A stretch of DNA of 6,401 bases, taken from positions 1 to 6,401 of the forward strand of contig JACDDZ010000100.1 in the NCBI GenBank assembly GCA_013816695.1. The letters run 5' to 3'. Below, in pieces: positions 1 to 6,068 of the stretch; within the stretch, counting starts at the first letter, position 1; the number at the start of each line of letters is the position of its first letter. This DNA comes from Gemmatimonadaceae bacterium. Lineage in GTDB: Bacteria > Gemmatimonadota > Gemmatimonadetes > Gemmatimonadales > Gemmatimonadaceae. A program made the position numbers and the translations under genes. The notes beneath the pieces were generated by a model, which searched no databases, was not told the DNA's origin, and was given only the letters and a program-made list of their open reading frames with translations.

Positions 1-1164
1 ATGCTTTTCACCGTCTGGACTGTGATGATGACAGCGGTGTACGCGGCGGACTTCACCGGAATGATGCCCGCGAAAGCCAGCCTGCCGTACTGGGTATTCG
101 TGGCAATTCGCTACGTGAACATCCTCGCGTTCGCTTCCGCCCTCTACACTTCCTATTGGCTGCTGAGCGAAGGCGAAGGGCCGCGGCTAATACGCGGCCT
201 CGTTCTTTGCGGCGTGGTCATAGCGGTTTTTTCGCTTTACATCTACCTCGCTCACGTGTTCAACTGGCCCGAGCCACCGCGAACCCGCGAGGGAACGAGC
301 GGCCTGGCCCAGGCAACGGTATTCTCCGGAGAGAGCGGCTTTTATCATCGTGCAACCGGGACTTTCCGCGAGCCCGCGCATATGGCTGAGTGGCTGATCC
401 TGCCCTTCTTCCTGAGTTTTTCGATGCAAGGCAGGGAGCGGAAAATCTTTGTCGCTGTGATTGGGCTGGCGATCGTCCTGACAATGAGTCTCACCGGAAT
501 CTTTTCAATTGTCGCAGGCGCCCTGATGGGGCTGTTCCTTACACGACCTTTTTCAAAACGCACATATAAGCTACTCGCGGGAGCGGTGGTTTTACTCGGA
601 CTCGCCTACCTCCTTTTTGCGAAAGTCTCTGTGGGTCTGGGGGTGCAAAGCAGCAGCCTTGCAGAAATACTTGCCCGCAGAATTGGGGCAACGTTTACCG
701 GTGGTCTTGGCAAGTCGAACCGGTCGTACATATACGACTTCGTGCGGGAAAACCCGTTTCCCGCACTCGGCATCGGCATCGGAAACGGAAATCTCCTGGC
801 ATCATCGATACTCGGGAATCCTTCCGTTGTCGCCTTTCTTTCGCTCTACATTTTCACCCTGTATTCCGCGGGATATCCCGGCCTGCTGATGTTGATTGTA
901 TTCCTCCTTCAGCCGATTGCAAAGTTTATGTTCGGCTTCAGGAAATACCTTCGCACGCCTCCCGTTGTTCTGATGGCCTATATCGCTTACATGGTAGCGG
1001 CCGGAGTCGGCTCGGAAGAACTAACCGCCTGGTTCGGCGTCGCCGCTGGACTTCTAACCTTCCAGGCCCAGCACTTTTACAAGGCAAAGCGAATGGAGGC
1101 AGGGTACGAAGGTGGCTTGCTTGCCGCCATCGTCAGCCCGGTTACCGGCTTGAAGCCCGCATGA
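1..1164 (+). CDS. O-antigen polymerase/ligase-like membrane protein (Wzy/WaaL superfamily), probably 5'-truncated by the window edge
   Basis: A polytopic inner-membrane protein, 387 codons visible, with about eight or nine hydrophobic segments (around residues 1-18, 31-54, 63-86, 128-142, 148-180, 189-207, 274-305, 321-335, 340-356). Two stretches fit the Wzy_C/O-antigen ligase family. The first is RATGTFREPAHMAEWLILPF at 117-136, resembling the family's 'RatGtf.dPn.la' segment. The second is the periplasmic-loop region starting at Arg241 (NRSYIYDFVRENPFPALGIG), resembling 'sR...a...i...P.lG.G'. Such proteins join undecaprenyl-linked repeat units (polymerase) or move glycan to an acceptor (ligase). 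The wzz-like gene three genes downstream favours polymerase, but sequence alone does not separate the two. The window opens exactly on an ATG, yet family members are usually longer and the chain begins mid-hydrophobic segment, so the true start is probably upstream. Its stop overlaps the next start as ATGA. Confidence 0.8.
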   Translation: MLFTVWTVMMTAVYAADFTGMMPAKASLPYWVFVAIRYVNILAFASALYTSYWLLSEGEGPRLIRGLVLCGVVIAVFSLYIYLAHVFNWPEPPRTREGTSGLAQATVFSGESGFYHRATGTFREPAHMAEWLILPFFLSFSMQGRERKIFVAVIGLAIVLTMSLTGIFSIVAGALMGLFLTRPFSKRTYKLLAGAVVLLGLAYLLFAKVSVGLGVQSSSLAEILARRIGATFTGGLGKSNRSYIYDFVRENPFPALGIGIGNGNLLASSILGNPSVVAFLSLYIFTLYSAGYPGLLMLIVFLLQPIAKFMFGFRKYLRTPPVVLMAYIAYMVAAGVGSEELTAWFGVAAGLLTFQAQHFYKAKRMEAGYEGGLLAAIVSPVTGLKPA

Positions 1165-2069
1165 CAGCGATCGCGAGCCCCCGAATCGTCGTGCTTGGTG
1201 TCACGGGCATGCTAGGTCACAAGATGTTCCAGACACTTTCCGCTCAATTCCCGGATGTCTACGGGACGATGCGTGGCCGCAGGGATGACGCCCGGTGGAG
1301 CGAGTATCCGTTCCTCCAATCGGAGAGAATCTTCGACCAGATGGATGCGCTCGATCTTGATGCCTTTACCGGCAAAGTGCGGGAACTCCGCCCGGAGATA
1401 GTGATCAACTGTGTCGGCGCTATCAAGCAGCGTGCGTCAGCCGAGAATGGTGTCGTCAGTATCACGCTCAACGCGCTGCTTCCCCAGCGCCTGGCGAATG
1501 ACCTCAAGGGATGGGAAGGGCGCCTGATACATTTCAGTACGGACTGCGTCTTTAGCGGCCAGAAGGGGAATTACGATGAAAGCGACCCGTCCGACGCCAC
1601 GGACCTGTATGGAAAGTCAAAACACCTCGGGGAGCTGTTGGCGGGCAATTCACTTGTGTTAAGGACGTCGATCATAGGGCGGGAGCTCTCCCACCATGCC
1701 TCGCTGCTGGATTGGTTCCTTCTTGGCAACCACAAGTCGGTGCATGGGTTCACCCGTGCCTGGTGGTCCGGGGTGACTACCAACCATTTATCGACAATGG
1801 TTGGTGAAATAATCGCGAAGTTTGGATATCTTAAGGGACTGTATCAGGTTTCGAGTGGAAAAATCTCCAAGTATGACCTGCTGCTTTTGCTCAAAGAGGC
1901 ATACGGCATGTCGGTCGATGTGGTTCCGGATGATTCATTCTTCTGCGATCGCAGCATGAGCGGTGATCTGCTGAAGGCGGAAACAGGATACCAAAGCCCG
2001 CAATGGACGGCGATGTTGCAAGAACTCGTTCAAGACCCGACGCCATACAAACCAACAACATGCGAGTGA
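1161..2069 (+). CDS. RmlD-like SDR nucleotide-sugar 4-keto-reductase
   Basis: A 302-residue cytoplasmic extended short-chain dehydrogenase/reductase of the dTDP-4-dehydrorhamnose reductase (RmlD) type, about the usual length. Visible elements are a Rossmann NAD(P) motif GVTGMLG at 13-19, a VINCVGAIKQ strand at 81-90 where RmlD has its cofactor-contacting VNxAAYT segment, the STDCVF strand at 126-131 (RmlD has STDYVF), and catalytic Tyr150-xxx-Lys154 in YGKSK. The C-terminal half carries WWSGVTTNHL (201-210), where RmlD-like proteins contact the sugar nucleotide. The start is the ATG inside the upstream gene's stop (ATGA overlap), implying translational coupling. Because a CapE/FnlA-type UDP-GlcNAc dehydratase follows directly and no rmlABC is seen, I infer it reduces the UDP-4-keto-6-deoxy-HexNAc made by that enzyme rather than dTDP-4-keto-rhamnose. 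It lacks the extra C-terminal cupin-like domain of FnlB/CapF/WbjC, so it would be a non-homologous-architecture replacement for that step. Exact substrate is unproven. Confidence 0.85.
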   Translation: MTAIASPRIVVLGVTGMLGHKMFQTLSAQFPDVYGTMRGRRDDARWSEYPFLQSERIFDQMDALDLDAFTGKVRELRPEIVINCVGAIKQRASAENGVVSITLNALLPQRLANDLKGWEGRLIHFSTDCVFSGQKGNYDESDPSDATDLYGKSKHLGELLAGNSLVLRTSIIGRELSHHASLLDWFLLGNHKSVHGFTRAWWSGVTTNHLSTMVGEIIAKFGYLKGLYQVSSGKISKYDLLLLLKEAYGMSVDVVPDDSFFCDRSMSGDLLKAETGYQSPQWTAMLQELVQDPTPYKPTTCE

Positions 2070-2078
2070 AGGCTTTTG
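2068..2078 (+). promoter_or_regulatory. Ribosome-binding site and TTG start of the dehydratase gene
   Basis: The purine-rich GAAGG at 2068-2072 lies 3 bases before the TTG at 2076 and overlaps the upstream stop TGA (2067-2069). The two genes share a reading frame, read here as TGA-AGG-CTT-TTG. Nothing upstream of 2069 can therefore serve as start without readthrough, and TTG is the first usable start codon. The next valine codons fall inside the Rossmann strand and would remove it. The spacing is shorter than typical for a Shine-Dalgarno site, so initiation may be weak or coupled to termination of the upstream gene. Confidence 0.5.
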
Positions 2079-3152
2079 TCAGATCATAAGAAGGTTTTAA
2101 AGGGCAAGCGGGTGCTTGTTACTGGCGGCACGGGGACGATCGGAAAAGTTCTCGTTCGCCGCTTGCTGAGCGGGGAAATGGGTCTGCCCGAAAAGGTGAT
2201 TGTTTTCTCGCGCGATGAAGCCAAGCAGCATTTTATGCGCGTCGAATATCAGAAGCGCCCGGCCGCAACGGACGAAATCATCTATCACAACTTTGAGCGT
2301 CGCCTGGAATTTCGCATTGGTGACGTGCGCGATTATCACCAGCTGGTTGCCGTATTGCGCGACGTAGACGTTGTGGTAAATGCTGCGGCAATGAAACAGG
2401 TCCCGACGTGCGAATACTTTCCCTACGAAGCGGTCAGGACGAACATCGACGGCGCTGAAAATATTGTCAGGGCGATTCAGGAGCACGACCTCAAGGTCGA
2501 GACTGTTGTTGGCGTTTCGACTGACAAGGCGTGTAAGCCCGTGAACATCATGGGCATGACGAAAGCAGTGCAGGAACGGATCTTTATCCAGGCCAACATG
2601 CGCTGCAGGGACACCCGGTTTGTGTGCGTTCGCTACGGAAATGTGCTCGCCTCCCGTGGCTCTGTAATTCCGCTCTTTATCGAGCAGGTGCGACTGGGCG
2701 GCCCGGTCACCGTTACAACATTGGACATGACCCGCTTTCTTCTCAGCCTCGAGGAAGCAGTCGACACTGTGTTTGCCGCGATCTCGGAAGCGAAGCGCGG
2801 TGAGACCTACGTACCCAGGGCACCCGCCGCGCGCATGATCGACGTTGCCACTGCGCTGATCGGAGACAGAAAGCTGAAGACCGTGGTAACGGGGATCCGC
2901 CCGGGCGAAAAAATCCATGAAATAATGGTTAGCGAAGAAGAAGCCTTCAGGACTGTCGAACGAGGAAAGTGGTACGCAATCCTTCCGATGCTGCCGGAAA
3001 TCTGCGGCGACCAGGTCGGTTCAGGCTGCCTGACGAGTGAGTACAGCTCTCACGAACACGTGATGACGTACGATGAGACAGTTACGATGCTAAAGTATCG
3101 GCGCCTGATGCCCGAGGATGTTCTGGTGGCCGGCGGCGAGTTGGTGGCGTGA
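2076..3152 (+). CDS. capE: CapE/FnlA/WbjB-type UDP-N-acetylglucosamine 4,6-dehydratase (5-epimerising)
   Basis: A 358-residue soluble SDR enzyme, close in length to CapE/FnlA (about 340-345). Seen: Rossmann motif TGGTGTIG at 16-23, NAAAMKQVP at 102-110, TNIDGAENI at 122-130, and the active-site strand STDKA at 148-152, with Asp150-Lys151 as in FlaA1/PseB dehydratases. The usual catalytic Tyr position is Met: Met159-xxx-Lys163 (MGMTK). This MxxxK variant is the known signature of the CapE/FnlA/WbjB group, whereas PseB-type enzymes keep YxxxK. Further family blocks are RYGNVLASRGSVIPLF at 186-201, RPGEKIHE near 275-282 and a late SEYSS segment. The group converts UDP-GlcNAc to a UDP-2-acetamido-2,6-dideoxy-4-hexulose with inversion at C5, first step to UDP-L-FucNAc, L-QuiNAc or L-RhaNAc. 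The start is TTG (see the separate ribosome-binding-site entry). It follows the RmlD-like gene by 6 bp and precedes the wzz-like gene by about 10 bp. No 2-epimerase (CapG/FnlC) is in the window, so the final sugar is open. Confidence 0.88.
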   Translation: MSDHKKVLKGKRVLVTGGTGTIGKVLVRRLLSGEMGLPEKVIVFSRDEAKQHFMRVEYQKRPAATDEIIYHNFERRLEFRIGDVRDYHQLVAVLRDVDVVVNAAAMKQVPTCEYFPYEAVRTNIDGAENIVRAIQEHDLKVETVVGVSTDKACKPVNIMGMTKAVQERIFIQANMRCRDTRFVCVRYGNVLASRGSVIPLFIEQVRLGGPVTVTTLDMTRFLLSLEEAVDTVFAAISEAKRGETYVPRAPAARMIDVATALIGDRKLKTVVTGIRPGEKIHEIMVSEEEAFRTVERGKWYAILPMLPEICGDQVGSGCLTSEYSSHEHVMTYDETVTMLKYRRLMPEDVLVAGGELVA

Positions 3153-3162
3153 CGGCTTGAGC

Positions 3163-4284
3163 ATGACGCCCACACTTCCCAACCGGGACATCCCCAGCAT
3201 CTCCGCTCACCCGGAGGCTCCGGGGCAGTACGCCGAGTCGGGGGATGTTGCTGCGGAGAGAGAGGTTTCGCTTATCAGCGTGGCAGTAGTCTTACTGCGT
3301 CACCGGTGGCTGATAATAATCTCGGCGCTTCTTGCGTCACTCCTTTTCGGATTGAGCGGCTACAGTTCGAGGCCGCTCTACACATCGACGGCCACATTCA
3401 CGCCCCGCGCGCGAAGTGCCGCGAGTGCAGGAACGGCGATCCTTCAGGAGCTTGGCCTGGGTGGGGGAAGCAATACCGCTTACTACACGGACCTGATCAA
3501 GTCACGAGAAATTCTGGGCCCCGTCGTAGAGTCCAGGTTCTCTTTCCGGACGCCGACCGGGACGGTTACAGAGTCCCTGATCGGAATCTATGATATCAAG
3601 GACAAACGCCCGCGATACGCCAAGGCCGAAGCCATAGAACGCCTTAGTTCCAACATGGTTTCTGCATCGCAGATCAACGGAATGATGAAGCTGAGCGTCA
3701 CGTCGGAAGATCCCGCATTGTCTGCTACACTTGCGAGCCGGATTCTTCAGCAGCTCAATCGTTTCAACCTTGCGACCAGGCAGCAGCAGGCGACGAGCGA
3801 GCGGGAGTTTATCGAGTCACAGGTCGCCGAGGCATCGCAGCGCCTCCGAAATGCAGAAGATCAGTTGCAGACATTTCTGAGTGAGAACAGGAATTTCACG
3901 CAGGCTTCCTCTGTGGCGTTCGAGCTGGACAGACTTCGGCGCGCCGTGAGCATGAGGCAGGAGTTGTATACTTCGCTTGCAAAATCGCTTGATGAAGCAC
4001 GAATCGAGGAAGTGCGCGACAGCCCGGTGCTCACTGTCATCGAGCCGGCGGAGCCGGCGCTTCTTCCCGACAGACCAGTGTGGCCCGGACGCGCAATAGT
4101 GGGGCTATTCGTGGGTTTGCTGATCGGCAGCCTTATCGCATTCGTGCACTCGTACTTTGCCCGTCAGCGCGAAAACGAGACAAGTGAAAGCGAGGAGCTC
4201 GACGTTCTAAAGCGTCAGACTCTCGATGACCTGAAACACTTCTGGAGGCCGCTGGGTCGCATCCTCTCCACGGGTCGTACCTAG
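3163..4284 (+). CDS. wzz: Wzz-type polysaccharide chain-length determinant (polysaccharide co-polymerase), no kinase domain
   Basis: A 373-residue inner-membrane protein with the co-polymerase layout: a cytoplasmic N-terminus, TM1 at about 49-67 (WLIIISALLASLLFGL), a large periplasmic region, and TM2 at about 310-331. Family-like features are the post-TM1 strand PLYTSTATFTPRARSA (71-86), a LGLGGGSNTAYYTDLIKSREIL segment (about 97-118, the 'y..ll.Sr.il' block), a charged Gln/Glu-rich probable coiled coil (about 205-285), and IEPAEPALLPDRPVWPGR (293-310) just before TM2. Wzz proteins oligomerise in the inner membrane and set the length of Wzy-made chains. After TM2 only about 43 charged residues remain, with no Walker A or Tyr cluster, so no fused BY-kinase. 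I chose ATG 3163, 10 bp past the previous stop. An in-frame ATG at 3118 would overlap the upstream gene by 35 bp and add a Trp-rich 15-residue stretch unlike the family; TTG 3157 is also possible. No strong ribosome-binding site marks any of them. Confidence 0.85.
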   Translation: MTPTLPNRDIPSISAHPEAPGQYAESGDVAAEREVSLISVAVVLLRHRWLIIISALLASLLFGLSGYSSRPLYTSTATFTPRARSAASAGTAILQELGLGGGSNTAYYTDLIKSREILGPVVESRFSFRTPTGTVTESLIGIYDIKDKRPRYAKAEAIERLSSNMVSASQINGMMKLSVTSEDPALSATLASRILQQLNRFNLATRQQQATSEREFIESQVAEASQRLRNAEDQLQTFLSENRNFTQASSVAFELDRLRRAVSMRQELYTSLAKSLDEARIEEVRDSPVLTVIEPAEPALLPDRPVWPGRAIVGLFVGLLIGSLIAFVHSYFARQRENETSESEELDVLKRQTLDDLKHFWRPLGRILSTGRT

Positions 4285-4308
4285 CACGCGCACACGCGCC
4301 GCGCCGGA
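4285..4308. other. 24-bp gap between convergent genes, no clear terminator
   Basis: This is the whole space between the stop of the wzz-like gene (TAG, 4282-4284) and the stop of the minus-strand wzi-like gene (complement of 4309-4311). It is very GC-rich. The only folding element is a 4-bp stem CGCG-CACA-CGCG at 4287-4298, too small to be a convincing intrinsic terminator, and there is no T-run on either strand. Transcription from both sides may overlap here or end by a factor-dependent mechanism. Confidence 0.4.
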
Positions 4309-5964
4309 TTAGAAACGGTAGCGCGTTCCGACAACCAGATGGAGGTTGAACACGTCGGACTGAAAGTTCCGATTGAAGTTCAGGGTCAGCCCCAGTTTAC
4401 CGGTTACGTCCATACGGTCCCTGAAGCGGACTGCCTCGCCAGAGAGCGTGTGCATTACGTCGGGCACATTTCGCAGCTCGGCGCCTCCCAGATAATAGGT
4501 CCCACTTCGGTGTGCGACCGCGCGCGACCATTCGAAGGTCGTGCGTCCCCCGGCGGAATACCTGTCCACCGCCACAAAAGCCCCTGACCCACTTCCCAGG
4601 CCTGTGTTGGCGCCAAGCGGCTGTCCCCGCTGCGTATGCCCCTGTCGGAGCACGTAGTGCAGGTACACGGAACCCTCTGGCCGGAACTTTGTGAGCTGTG
4701 GCGCTTCATAATTGATCGTCTCGGCGCGCAGCGCATAACCCGTATTCCACATCTTGCGCACGCCAAGCAGCCGCGACGCGCCTCCATGATCGGGCTCCTG
4801 CAGCAGGTCGCGCATGTCGAAGCTGTGGTCATCACGCCCAAACTCCCCGTACACTTCGAACCCGGTTCCTGGCGGAGCCCAGCGTGTGAACAAGGAGAAC
4901 AACTGGTTGTCACGCACGCCTTGCGTGTTGTCGGTACCGGGAAGCGGCGCTTCTTTCGGAAGGTTTTTCTTGAATACGTTCTGGAAGAGTGCCGTGAAAT
5001 CGCCTGCGCTCAGTCCGTCTTCCGGCCAGGCGGAGTGCAAGAATCTAGCGAAACCGATTTCCATTCCCGGGACTGCATTCGGAAGCACAGTTGACACCAC
5101 CCCCGAGGTGAAGCGGCGCCGGCCAGAATGCACGCCACTCTCGAAGTGCTGCGGCCCGCCAACTGGCGAAAACGCGGACTGTTCCAACATGCCCCACATG
5201 AAGCGCGCATGAATCCGGGCGAACCCGACGTTCAGCGGCTCCTGGGACCCGACAAAAACATGCGCGAATCCTGCAGCGTTGTTGCCGAGGATGAACTGAT
5301 AACGCTCTGACGGTCCCCACGACTGATTCGCAGTGGAGATACCGCCCACGACTCCGGCGCCTTCCAAGCTTAGAGAGCTCTGTCCCGGATCGATGACCTG
5401 GTATGCAGTCTCACCAAACCTCTGTGGACGGTCGACCACGTCAGGAAACTGCCCGTCCGCGAACTGCAGCTTTCCTGGCAGATTGTTGTTCATCAACACA
5501 AAGCTCGAGTTCGCGGCCCTGAATATTGTTGGCGCGATCTTGAGAGCGACCCGGTTCCACCTCGCGGAGAATCCGCCGCGGATGACTGTCGTGAGGCCCT
5601 TTCCCGCCCATACGCTTCCGTCGTTATCACCGAAAGGGAACGCAGAGTTGAGAATGATCTCCCCCTCCAATGGCAGCAGTGATACTACGCCGCTACCTGC
5701 TGCACCCGTCGAGCTCACGCGCGCGCTCCATGGATGCAGGGCGGGGAAGATGCCGAGGCGGGCCTCCTGTTTTGCCGAGAAACCACGAATCGTCCAGGCT
5801 TCGCCCGGCCACTGCAACAGTGTCTGTGCGAATCGTTCGTACTGCTCCACCTCGGCGGTGGAAAGACCTGACGCAGGCTGTACCGACTGCGCGGCGGCAG
5901 GAATCGCGGCCAGCGTCATCAGCAAACCTGCAATCAGCCTGAATCGTGTAGTCTCAAGTATCAT
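4309..5964 (-). CDS. wzi: Wzi-family capsule-assembly outer-membrane beta-barrel protein
   Basis: A 551-residue protein (counted from ATG 5964). Residues 1-25 form a signal peptide: basic n-region to Arg9, hydrophobic LIAGLLMTLAAIPAAA, AxA-type cleavage before Gln26. A short helical segment follows (about 34-63), then alternating strands rich in Gly and aromatics, ending in RYRF with terminal Phe, the usual outer-membrane barrel signal. Wzi-like blocks: LPLEGEIILNSAFPF (97-111) with SVWAGKG (117-123), WGPSERYQFILGNNAAGF (216-233, the 'WGPG....l..NNA' block), FEVYGEFGRDDHSFDMRDLL (369-388), and HYVLRQGHTQRGQPLGANTG (436-455, the 'QG.T.RGQ.LG' block). E. coli Wzi is an 18-strand outer-membrane lectin that helps hold capsule on the cell. 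A matching surface-anchoring or assembly role is inferred here. A TTG at 5967 just upstream could also start it; no clear ribosome-binding site precedes either. It converges on the wzz-like gene and diverges from the 6069 gene. Confidence 0.85.
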   Translation of the reverse strand: MILETTRFRLIAGLLMTLAAIPAAAQSVQPASGLSTAEVEQYERFAQTLLQWPGEAWTIRGFSAKQEARLGIFPALHPWSARVSSTGAAGSGVVSLLPLEGEIILNSAFPFGDNDGSVWAGKGLTTVIRGGFSARWNRVALKIAPTIFRAANSSFVLMNNNLPGKLQFADGQFPDVVDRPQRFGETAYQVIDPGQSSLSLEGAGVVGGISTANQSWGPSERYQFILGNNAAGFAHVFVGSQEPLNVGFARIHARFMWGMLEQSAFSPVGGPQHFESGVHSGRRRFTSGVVSTVLPNAVPGMEIGFARFLHSAWPEDGLSAGDFTALFQNVFKKNLPKEAPLPGTDNTQGVRDNQLFSLFTRWAPPGTGFEVYGEFGRDDHSFDMRDLLQEPDHGGASRLLGVRKMWNTGYALRAETINYEAPQLTKFRPEGSVYLHYVLRQGHTQRGQPLGANTGLGSGSGAFVAVDRYSAGGRTTFEWSRAVAHRSGTYYLGGAELRNVPDVMHTLSGEAVRFRDRMDVTGKLGLTLNFNRNFQSDVFNLHLVVGTRYRF

Positions 5965-5977
5965 CAAACGTTGTTTG
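5965..5977. repeat. Short inverted repeat CAAAC-GTT-GTTTG at the wzi-like start
   Basis: A perfect 5-bp inverted repeat with a 3-bp centre abuts the ATG (complement of 5962-5964) and covers the alternative TTG start. It could be an operator, or a small hairpin in the mRNA leader hiding the initiation region. At 5-bp arms it could also be chance. Confidence 0.35.
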
Positions 5978-6004
5978 AATGGGAGTAGTGCATGCTCTGG
6001 TACG

Positions 6005-6020
6005 GGTGATGTACGCCACC
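6005..6020. repeat. Imperfect 16-bp dyad GGTG-AT-GTAC-GC-CACC
   Basis: The outer arms GGTG (6005-6008) and CACC (6017-6020) and the central palindrome GTAC (6011-6014) share one symmetry axis; only the two intervening base pairs on each side break symmetry (6 of 8 half-site pairs match). It sits 40 bp above the minus-strand ATG and about 50 bp above the plus-strand ATG, a plausible place for a dimeric repressor or activator. No regulator family is recognised from it. Confidence 0.3.
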
Positions 6021-6068
6021 TAGATTGACCGTCATCCGTGGACCTCGTGGCCGGACCCTCACAAAGCT

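Larger units (their letters stand above)
5965..6068. promoter_or_regulatory. Divergent intergenic region, probable promoters and operators for the two wzi-like genes
   Basis: About 104 bp separate the start of the minus-strand wzi-like gene and the plus-strand start at 6069. Both genes must be driven from here or from further inside each other. I see no good sigma-70 match: TTGACC at 6025-6030 resembles a -35 box for the plus gene but has no -10 at proper spacing. On the minus strand, ATGACG followed 16 bp later by TACATC is only a weak pair. Two dyads and a GTACG direct repeat (6000-6004 and 6011-6015, 11 bp apart) lie in it. Shared control of the two paralogs is inferred from layout only. 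Confidence 0.45.

Noticed and set aside
2097..2918. Long minus-strand open frame (273 codons) opposite the dehydratase gene
   Set aside because: It lies wholly antisense to a gene with clear conserved enzyme motifs, its translation shows no recognisable domain, and such mirror frames are common in GC-rich coding DNA.
3118..3162. Upstream ATG at 3118 as the start of the wzz-like gene
   Set aside because: It would overlap the dehydratase gene by 35 bp and add a Trp-rich 15-residue leader unlike Wzz N-termini. ATG 3163, just after the upstream stop, is more natural.
4286..4326. ACGCGC (4286-4291) pairing with GCGCGT (4321-4326) as a terminator hairpin
   Set aside because: The loop would be about 30 bases, the stem only 6 bp, and no T-run follows on either strand.
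5333..6028. Plus-strand open frame of 231 codons across the start of the wzi-like gene
   Set aside because: It is antisense to the Wzi-like protein, is rich in Pro/Arg/Ser/Cys typical of shadow frames, and has no signal peptide or domain. The opposite strand gives a coherent signal peptide and barrel.
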